Assembly: GCA_950295325.1 (NCBI GenBank)
Contig: OX485805.1
Coordinates: forward strand, 20,635,501 to 20,699,500
Direction: 5' to 3'
DNA: 64,000 nt
Source: Polytrichum commune
Lineage: Eukaryota > Streptophyta > Polytrichopsida > Polytrichales > Polytrichaceae
How positions within the stretch are numbered: position 1 is the stretch's first letter; every line of letters starts with the position of its first letter. A program made the position numbers and the translations under genes. Shown here piece by piece: positions 56,848 to 64,000 of the stretch. A model generated the notes under the pieces. That model searched no databases, was not told the origin of the DNA, and worked only from the letters and a program-made list of their open reading frames with translations.

Positions 56848-56869
56848 GTAGTGACTACTAGCTAGCAAT

Positions 56870-57223
56870 CTGCAACCCTGCATTGTTGCCTTACTACCCT
56901 CCTCTCACTACTAGAAATGTGGTAGTTTCACAACACAAAAGTAAGCATAACGACAGGAGCCCGACTTGGGCCCAAGTGATAATGACCACTTCGTGTCGAA
57001 TCCGAATCGTCATGTTGTGAATCTATCACATTTATGGTGGTGTCTATTGCCATTGTTGCAATTCATTGGCAACAATCCAGTCATAGATACTCTCTGACTC
57101 CTTCATGTAGATAGAATTATTGGACCTAGTGACTACATGTTGTGGTACGACTACGTCAATCTATTTTTTGGGTCATGGAAGCCTTTCCCACCACTGACGA
57201 ATGTCCACCCTCGCTTCCTAGTT
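56870..57223. other. No gene recognised
   Basis: Nothing assignable between the hAT derivative and the direct duplication. Confidence 0.4.
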
Positions 57224-58815
57224 GAGGCTTTAGTTAGAGTAAGTAATCACTCAAACTAGTTATATTATTTTGCACCACCCACTAAAGAGAATTAGCTAAC
57301 ATTTGAGGTAGCGAACCTCTATGAGAGCTAATTTAGTCCCATACCCGCACCACCTAGTTAGGTTTTAGGTTTAAATAAAAGCTATCAAACTAGAATCTAG
57401 CTAGCTTTTTGAACCTTGTTGTTGTGAAGAAATATCGACTCATCCATATCCCAAGTTCCCAACTACTAACTAACTTATTACTAATGATTAGCCCGATTTT
57501 TTTCCCTTAGATGCATGCCTCTCATTCCCCTCAAGTCTTCTCCATATCACTACATGATGGACCAAACTACTTCTTACATCATCCTAAATTAGCATAAGTT
57601 TTGAATATAGATTTTTTATGGACAACATATAATATAATAGTAAGCTCAATGTTTTTCTAGAAATATTGAATTTTTCTACATATAAATAGTAATAATAATA
57701 TTTAATAACATATTAATTATTACAAAACACACATGGTGTGGGCCACAAATACCATAATGCTCATAATTAGTGCCATGTTTAGAACTTGGGCAAGTTAAGA
57801 AAAGCTTTGGTTGGTCACCCTTTTGGTCATTCATAACCGTTGGGGGGGGGGGGGTTGTGATATCGACTAGCTAGCATACGAGTTAGTTGATTCTCACTAA
57901 CTTGTGTTGTTAGCTAATTCTCCTAACTAAGTGGCGCAGCGCTTTGACTATGACTTAAGTTTACTACCACTTGGGTTACCTAGTCCTCACTAACTAATAA
58001 GTAAGCTAATTCTCTAAAGTAACTTAGAGTCCAACTGCACATCCCCGTGAAGGCTCCGGTTAGAGTAAGTAACTACTCAAATTAGTTATATTATGCCCGC
58101 ATGCTTGGTTAAGAGAATTGGCTAACATATGAGGTAGCTAACCTATATGAGGGGTACTCAATCTCATGGCCGCACCACCCAATTAGAAATTAGCAAACTA
58201 GAAGTTAGTTGACTTTTAGGACCTTGCTTTTGTGGAAAATCTTTACTCATCCGTACCCCTCATGGCAACTAACTTTCCAAACGAGTAATCCAAGTTTTTT
58301 TCTTGAATGTTTGCGTTTCATGTTCCCTCTCTTCTCCATTCCACTACGAAGTGGACCACACTGTTCCTTACATTGTCTTTCATTAGTGATATTTTAGATA
58401 ATAAACTAATATTTTATTGATAAATAAGAATCAAAGAAGAAAGTTTCAGTGTCTATATGTAGAAGATATTATTTTATTATGGTCATAATACTTAGATTTC
58501 AACATAATCATAATGGAATACAAATGGTGTGGGGGGAAAAAATTTATAATGTATTATAATAAGTGTCATGTTTGGACATGCTCAACTTTGTTCAATCAAC
58601 CTTAACTCCTTTCTTAAAGTGGGTGAACCTTTGGTTAGTAGATGTGTAAGCGTGCGATCGGTTAGCTGGCATATGAGTTAGTTGATTTTACTTACCCACA
58701 TTTTTAGCTAATTCTCCTAACTAGGTGGCGCGCCATGATTTCAGTTAGCCATCAATTCGGTTAGCTAAACTTTAGTAACTCATAAGTTAGCTAATTCTCT
58801 TAACTAGGTGGTGCA
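57224..58815 (+). repeat. Direct duplication of ~825 bp with palindromic ends
   Basis: Unit A starts near 57224 (GAGGCTTTAGTTAGAGTAAG) and unit B near 58049 (GAAGGCTCCGGTTAGAGTAA). They stay in register to about 58045 and 58815, diverged by perhaps a quarter. In each, GCACCACC...AGAGAATTAGCTAAC near the start faces GTTAGCTAATTCTCCTAACT near the end. Each could be a TIR element, the pair standing head to tail. Confidence 0.7.
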
Positions 58816-58838
58816 AGTGGGACGCTACGAAGTTGGGA

Positions 58839-59085
58839 CGATGTCTGGGAAGGATCTTTGGACATAATCGGTCGAGATCCTAGCGTTCCCAAGTCCAAAC
58901 AGTTACACAATGTTGACATCTTTCGGTTTCACTTTCGATAGTCTGAAAGAAATAATCTACAAATTCGTCTAAAACAACGAATAATGTTCCTAAAACCTTG
59001 AACTTAAACCCATACACTCATTCCTTGTTGGATGCCTAAACCCTTGCCTCCGAAGAACCAGTGTGCGGGTTGGTTCGCCCCAGCC
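58839..59085 (+). repeat. Dispersed repeat family A, copy 6, with 85-bp palindrome in reverse
   Basis: CGATGTCTGGGAAGGATCTT, GGACATAATCGGTCGAGATC, CCAAGTCCAAACAGTTACAC and ACATCTTTCGGTTTCACTTT follow the family order; 59012-59085 is the palindrome in inverted orientation relative to 49912. Confidence 0.65.
59012..59085. repeat. 85-bp palindromic repeat, copy 2
   Basis: CATACACTCATTCCTTGTTG, GATGCCTAAACCC, and GGGTTGGTTCGCCCC are the inverse of the copies at 49912 and 59736. The left end is slightly truncated. Confidence 0.75.
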
Positions 59086-59512
59086 CGCCCGTCCGCCCGC
59101 CCGCCCGTTCATGCCGCTGAGTCGCCCTGGTCATTGAATGCAATGGTGTGGAAGGCAGGCGCGCCTCTTTTTCCAGGCCCTTTTTAGTTGGCCCTCGTGC
59201 TGGGTCGGGTACATGCCGGGCTGTACCAATCACACGCGGCCCTTGGACACCCCTCATGTTCCTTGTGGCCCAGGACAGCTTAACTGTCTAGGTGTCGCAT
59301 CCCACTTCCCAACGCAAGGAAGCGAGGGGAACGCCCTTCCTCGGGCCCCGGCAATGAGACAACACCATAAGGACGGCACTCGCACATCATGGCACGCTCA
59401 TTCGTCGGATGTGACGTGGCACACGAGTGGGCCTGCAGTCATGCACCACACTTATGACCTTTAGGATGTTATTATACCCAACCCCCGGGGTCGTAGATGT
59501 CTTGCTCTTTCA
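59086..59512. other. GC-rich, no gene recognised
   Basis: CCGCCCGTCCGCCCGCC-type repeats near 59085-59105. ORFs of 73 and 108 residues have no motif. Confidence 0.45.
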
Positions 59513-59580
59513 TGCCCCGATCACACCGAACGTTCCGTCCAATCCCAGTCGTGAAATAGATGTTGGTCCACCACTTTCCA
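59513..59580 (+). mobile_element. Solo left end of the TGCCCCGATCACACC MITE
   Basis: TGCCCCGATCACACCGAACG then TTCCGTCCAATCCC and GTGAAATAGATGTTGG match the start of 61524-61922. The rest is absent. Confidence 0.65.
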
Positions 59581-59667
59581 CACTATTACAGCTGGAGATG
59601 CCGACGGATGGTGTCTGAATTGGCCGGTGTGATTAGCCCCTCAGCTAGGCGAGGGAGGGAGGGGCCC

Positions 59668-60125
59668 CGGGCTAGATCACATCTTCGTTCGGTTGGGTGG
59701 GTGGGTCTCGTCCCTCCCACGCCTCCTTCACAACTCGGGCGAACCAACCCGTACACTGGTTCCTTGGAGGCAAGGGTTTAGGCATCCAACAAGGAACGAG
59801 TGTATGGGTTGGTTTGCCCAAACCCTCCTTTTGTTTGCTTGGTCGACTTGTCTGCACATGCGTGGGAACTCTTCCCTCTTGGGAATCCATGTGACAATAC
59901 CCGGTCATTTAAGCCATTCAGCTCCTTTGGCATGTGAAGGGACTCCATCGATTAACTTGGGAATAATGAAAGTCGTGTCAACTTGAATATTTGTAATTTT
60001 GACAGAGTATTGTCACACTAGGTCCCAATGTGGAAGAGTTCCCACACATGTGCGGGCAGGAAGACCGGGTAGTGAACAAGGCGTGGGAGGGGTAGGGCCC
60101 AACCGAATGAAGATGTGCTCTTAGC
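59668..60125. mobile_element. Fold-back element with arms of ~200 nt
   Basis: Left arm motifs CACATCTTCGTTCGGTTGGG, CCCTCCCACGCCTCCTTCAC, GCACATGCGTGGGAACTCTT, TGTGACAATACCCGGTCA recur in reverse complement in the right arm (TGACAGAGTATTGTCACA, AAGAGTTCCCACACATGTGC, GTGAACAAGGCGTGGGAGGG, CCCAACCGAATGAAGATGTG). The centre lies near 59920-59995. The left arm is interrupted by an 85-bp palindrome at about 59736-59825. Confidence 0.75.
59736..59825. repeat. 85-bp palindromic repeat, copy 3, inserted in a fold-back arm
   Basis: GGGCGAACCAACCCGTACAC and GGTTCCTTGG face CAAGGAACGAGTG and TATGGGTTGGTTTGCCC across AAGGGTTTAGGCATCC. The matching point in the other arm (near 60080) has no such insert. 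Confidence 0.8.
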
Positions 60126-60154
60126 TTGGGGCGAGAGAGGGAGGGAGGGAGTTA

Positions 60155-60270
60155 TCATTTATGAGTGCCTCTCTCATCCGTGCAACATAATAACTTGACC
60201 TCTTATACCTTTGTTGCCGGATATATCTCAAATGAACTTGAGTGGACAAATTCGGGGTCTTTAAAGATGA
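60155..60270 (-). repeat. Dispersed repeat family D, copy 5
   Basis: GTGCCTCTCTCATCCGTGCA, AACTTGACCTCTTATACCTT, GATATATCTCAAATGAACTT, and TCGGGGTCTTTAA match the order of 15555-15690. Confidence 0.6.
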
Positions 60271-60347
60271 ACCCGGTGTCAAATCAACTAATAAAAGTCA
60301 CATCTAGATTGCATATTGTTTCAAGGTTTCTATGGTGGATGAATGAG

Positions 60348-60348
<1 letters not shown>

Positions 60349-60382
<34 letters not shown>
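60349..60382 (+). repeat. (CT)n microsatellite
   Basis: About 17 CT units after GAATGAGAG. Confidence 0.95.
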
Positions 60383-60383
<1 letters not shown>

Positions 60384-61520
60384 GATTGGACCTTAGGTGA
60401 CATAGCACATAGATTAATTTGTATAGCTAATTTTCATCTCATTATTAAGCCTATATCATTTGGCTCCTTTCTAAAAGGGAGAATCTATGCACCTTGTTGA
60501 TAGGACTCCGCAAATCAAGCCATGCTAATGTTGTCTGTGTAAGGGATGACCTACATCAGTGGTGTTCACCCCACATGGCTGGTAGACATGATAACAAAAT
60601 AGTGTAAACTAAACAAGATATCGATTGCGGTGATTGAAGCCCACATTTCTATTCACCCTTGCAAAATGAACAATACTCAAGTTGGGTACTATTCATTTTA
60701 CAAAAGTGGCCCAACATTAAGCGGGGAATGATTCCCATGAAGTTCGAGGTACTAGAGGTGCAACACCCTAGTTGTTGAGTAATGTTAAGTTGATTCGGAA
60801 TCGGCTTCAACAATGTAGAATTTGTATAGCTTAGTAGGGAACGAACCAGGAGGATGGAGGGGTATGCTTATTGGGCTAAAGTAATTAATGAGATTTCATA
60901 AGAACTGTGTGCACGCTCAAGAATCATGGCATGCTCGTCTTCCATTCGTAGAAAATGACGTGACACACCAATATCAGCCTATCAGGCATGCCCATGTGTC
61001 AAACCTTCATATCGGGCTAGGGCTACATGTCTTGCTAGGCTTTGAGTTTGGCCTTACAAATCTTACTGTTAGCGAACACATGTTCAACTATATTATAGCA
61101 CATATATTAGTATATGTAGCCGATTTGACTCCACAATGGGCTTCACAGCTCATGAATTACTTTTGCAAGGTGCAAAGGCAACAAATCACTCATAACCCTA
61201 TGAAGGATAAGTTTTTTCTTAAACCCGTTTTACACGGGTCAGATTGGTAGAGGCCCATCTTAAAGACAAAGATATCTATCCATGACCTTTATATTATTTT
61301 ATGTAAATGTATGCCCATGTATTCTAGGCTTATAGCAAACACTTTCTTAGTAGAAATGTTAAGGAATGGCATCCATTTATAAGTAATTGGGAATGACGTA
61401 ACATTATTCAGCTGCACATGAGGGTTCAATGGGACCGAGGAATATGACAGAAAATATGCTTGGACAATTTCATGGATGTGTAAGGGATCTGAATTTTCAA
61501 GTTGAAATTTGCCTTCACAG
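60383..61520. other. One unassigned 120-residue ORF; no gene recognised
   Basis: 60888-61250 (plus) is the longest ORF of this stretch. Its composition is rich in His and Leu and shows no known motif. Confidence 0.35.
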
Positions 61521-61523
61521 TGA

Positions 61524-61922
61524 TGCCCCGATCACACCAACTTTCCGTCAACTTCCGGATGTGAAATAGTTGGGGATGTGATGACGGCCGGATGCCAAGT
61601 TGTTCACACCAACATCCCGGTTTGGTCAACATTTTGGCGGCCGGTGGCCACCGTCATGACCGGTCAAATGAGTTGGCATAGACTTTTAAGGTGTAGCAAC
61701 CGGAATAGAGTGACCGGCAGAGGCTAATATTGGAGGGGTTACCGTTTTCTGTGGTGGGACCCACATGTCCGACGGACATCCAAACGTGGATGTCAGATTA
61801 TAGATGGTGGCCATCTCCGTCGCCGTCATACATCATGGACGGCGATGGCCCACCATGAAAATCACTATTAGAGACATATTCATCTACTGAAAATGAACTT
61901 TAAGTTTGGTGTGATCGGGGCA
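61524..61922. mobile_element. 399-bp MITE with TGCCCCGATCACACCAA ends
   Basis: The left end TGCCCCGATCACACCAACTT is mirrored by AAGTTTGGTGTGATCGGGGCA at the right, and TGA lies on both sides (61521-61523, 61923-61925). It is GC-rich inside, with CCGGCC and CCGTCA words, and has a central hairpin with arms GCGGCCATC-type and GACGGCGATGG near 61800-61855. A partial sister lies at 59513. Confidence 0.75.
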
Positions 61923-62888
61923 TGAGGCAATCCACTGGTAGTTGTTCATCTCCAAGGCGGCTAAAGGTTTAGGGACCGGGAACACCCTGGTTCATGTCTC
62001 TTGAGCTTTGTTGGTAGGCATGTAAGTTAGCCATATTCATAGCTCCATTAAGGGGCGGACCCCAACCATGTTTGATGTACCCCCCTTGTTGGCTTTGCCC
62101 TGTCATACTCCGTTGTGGCAGCTCGCCAACTGTTTGCATTGCATGAGCTTGGATTTCCTAACTTACATGCAATAACTAGGCTTAACACATCTATCTTAAG
62201 TAGTCAACTACTAATTGCCCCACCAAGGCCGTTGATGACTCGTCATGCCATGCTTAGGTAAGCTTGTGGTGGAAAATTTAGCACCATGGTTTTAATGGAT
62301 AGTAGTTTATAACTATTGCAAACTCCACTATATTGAAACGTTGATGTGTGATGGTCATTTGGGTTGTATTCTCAGGGACCACATGAACAAATGCGCACGC
62401 TGCAATAATGTTGTCCCTCTTCTACGACATCCCAATTTGAACAAAAAACAAAAAAAAAACAAACTTGAGCAGTGTCTAGAGAGATTTGTAGGCATAATCA
62501 CCTATTCCCAATCATGATCCCATTGACAATCTATAGGGTACTGGAATTTCAACAAGGCTAGGATTGAACTCCGAGCAAGCTAGGACTAAATTCGATCCGG
62601 TTGAGAACCAATATTGCCATGACACATGTCCTTAGTTTCGAGTGCTAAAGTGAGGAAGAATGAGCGGTTATGACATACTCTAGACATTGTTAACATGTTT
62701 AGACCAACTTTTGGCTTCAAAAATTCACAATAATTTCAATTTAAGGAATAAAATCACCATAAAATCGTAGTCCTCTTGATCTCTACCTTCCTACAAGGGA
62801 AAAAAAATTGCACCATCATATTACTTCTCTAAATGTGGCACCAAATCTCTTAAATGATAAGTTACGGGTGCCTCTACTCTACATTCTC
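61923..62888. other. No gene recognised
   Basis: A CAGTGTCTAGAGAGATTTGT / GGCATAATCACC stretch near 62469 may be a seventh family A remnant. Nothing else is assignable. Confidence 0.35.
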
Positions 62889-63052
62889 TAATAGCCCACC
62901 CACATTTATTGGTGTGGGCCACCAATGAACGATTCCTACCAACACTGGTTACATCTAGCGGCTCTCACTAGCTAAACCAACTCTAAAATTGCCCCCCTGC
63001 AAGTATGCACCATTCATTGGTGGCCTACACCCGTAAGCGTGGGTGGGCTCTA
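62889..63052. repeat. Short fold-back, ~164 bp
   Basis: AGCCCACCCACATTTATTGG and GGGCCACCAATGAACG in the left arm are matched in reverse complement by CATTCATTGGTGGCC and GTGGGTGGGCT in the right arm. Confidence 0.6.
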
Positions 63053-63104
63053 AATCCCTCTACTACGATTGGTAGTAATTTTCATAACGTCATGGGCTTC
63101 AACC

Positions 63105-63517
63105 GGTATGTGAACCTTATGGCGGGACCCCGGTGTCCCATAATGCACCGGTTCTCGCACAAAGCCCATGTCGACGTCTTGTACACAACCAAAAGTTGAT
63201 TTCTTCATTTTCAATCACTGCCAACCACATTCTCTTGTTTAGCTCTTGACCACACTCTTCCTCGCCATTGCAAACGATGCGGGTGCCAACACCTGCCCCC
63301 CCCCCCTCTCTATACAAGAGACACCCCCAACCCTAAAAACTCGATGAATGCATTGTTTGACTCCGGTTTATGGGATGGGGCCAACTAACCCGTACACTAC
63401 TGGTCCATTCGAGGCAAGGCTTTATAGACATCCAACAAAGAACAAGTATATATATTGTTGAGTCACCCAAATCCGGTTTACGTTTATGTGGGACACCGGT
63501 GTCCCGCCATAAGGTTC
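63105..63517. repeat. Inverted repeat pair enclosing an 85-bp palindrome copy
   Basis: GTGAACCTTATGGCGGGACC then CCGGTGTCCCA near 63110-63142 returns in reverse complement at 63486-63517 (GTGGGACACCGGTGTCCCGC, CATAAGGTTCAT). The right arm contains the perfect palindrome GGGACACCGGTGTCCC. Copy 4 of the 85-bp palindrome lies between them. Confidence 0.65.
63379..63470. repeat. 85-bp palindromic repeat, copy 4 (diverged)
   Basis: GGGGCCAACTAACCCGTACA, GAGGCAAGGC, ACATCCAACAAAGAACAAG and TTGAGTCACCC follow the order of the other copies, with more substitutions. Confidence 0.55.
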
Positions 63518-64000
63518 ATCTGCAACGAACTAACTACACTAGCGGTGCAGTGAGGTTCGAATTCGGTTCGGTTCGCCTCACCCCATTCATTGAACCCAAG
63601 CCTGTCTTATTATTAAACTCTAGTGGTATTTGAAACCAATCCATGTACCTACCTGGGCAACAAAGGAAGACCCTCCCCTAGTCCCAAGGAAAGAGATTGA
63701 GTTTCCTGAAATAGCAATACCACTACCCTACCTGCAGAGAAGTACTTGCACCGGTACGGACCTCCCTGCCACCAATCCCCCACCCTCCACGTGTCAATCC
63801 TTTCTGTTGCTGAGCTGAGGGAGTTGTTTAGTAGGGTAGCTAGGGGGGGGGTTGTGTATATGTGAACACATATATATTATATACATACACCTGGGGATCC
63901 AGTGTTAAATTTAGTGCTGGGGTTTCTTTCTTTGGCAGTTGACCCTACATCCATGCCTCTCTTTTTTCTTTTCTTTTTGAGACAGAAGGCCAGAATACAT
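63518..64000. other. No gene recognised
   Basis: Short ORFs only, and a G-run near 63843. Nothing assignable. Confidence 0.45.

Noticed and set aside
59036-59464. Arg/Gly-rich ORFs near 59.1 kb as a gene
   Set aside because: They lie on CCGCC-type repeats and part of the 85-bp palindrome and have no domain.
63540-63580. tRNA-like GGTTCGAATTCGG near 63555
   Set aside because: No acceptor stem, D-arm or anticodon arm can be fitted around it.

Overview
This window looks like nuclear DNA from a green plant. It is AT-rich, has no bacterial-style operons, is full of microsatellites, and carries Ty3/gypsy, LINE, hAT, pogo-like and fold-back elements of plant type. The gypsy Pol and DUF4371/ZMYM-like hAT proteins recall copies seen in bryophytes, lycophytes, ferns and charophyte algae, but I cannot fix the species from sequence alone. 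I found no convincing host protein-coding gene, no tRNA or rRNA gene and no CRISPR array. The window is essentially a graveyard of mobile elements.  LAYOUT. 0.6-5.5 kb: a complete hAT transposon (645-5530) with a perfect 8-bp target-site duplication, near-identical terminal inverted repeats, internal tandem repeats at both ends, and one transposase gene with an in-frame intron. 8.1-10.9 kb: decayed Ty3/gypsy pol (RT, RNase H, integrase). 13-18 kb: dispersed repeats. 18.0-25.3 kb: a 1.4-kb element with GGGCC termini and TTA duplications, then four copies of a ~500-bp PIF/Harbinger-like MITE. 29.1-30.0 kb: a hairpin-bearing satellite of ~257-bp units. 34.7-36.9 kb: a LINE reverse transcriptase relic on the minus strand; further LINE pieces lie at 42.6 and 44.1-45.1 kb. 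37.8-38.3 kb: a ten-copy minisatellite. 41.0-42.3 kb: a 1.25-kb near-perfect palindrome with a 9-bp target-site duplication (Mutator-type fold-back). 49.7-51.2 kb: two small MITEs with clear ends. 53.5-54.3 kb: a broken pogo/DDE_1 transposase. 55.8-56.8 kb: a hAT deletion derivative with an exact 8-bp duplication and only the transposase C-terminus left. 57.2-58.8 kb: an ~825-bp direct duplication. 59-63.5 kb: nested fold-back elements, including a ~85-bp palindrome present four times in the window.  INTERACTIONS. The only near-intact coding capacity is the hAT transposase, whose extended N-terminus carries one TGA. The non-autonomous elements would depend on transposases encoded elsewhere. 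The strongest candidates for undescribed biology are the complete hAT with its repeat arrays, the 85-bp palindrome family (one copy inside an arm of another fold-back), the Mutator-type palindrome and the hairpin satellite. Repeat-family letters A-D used below are my own labels.
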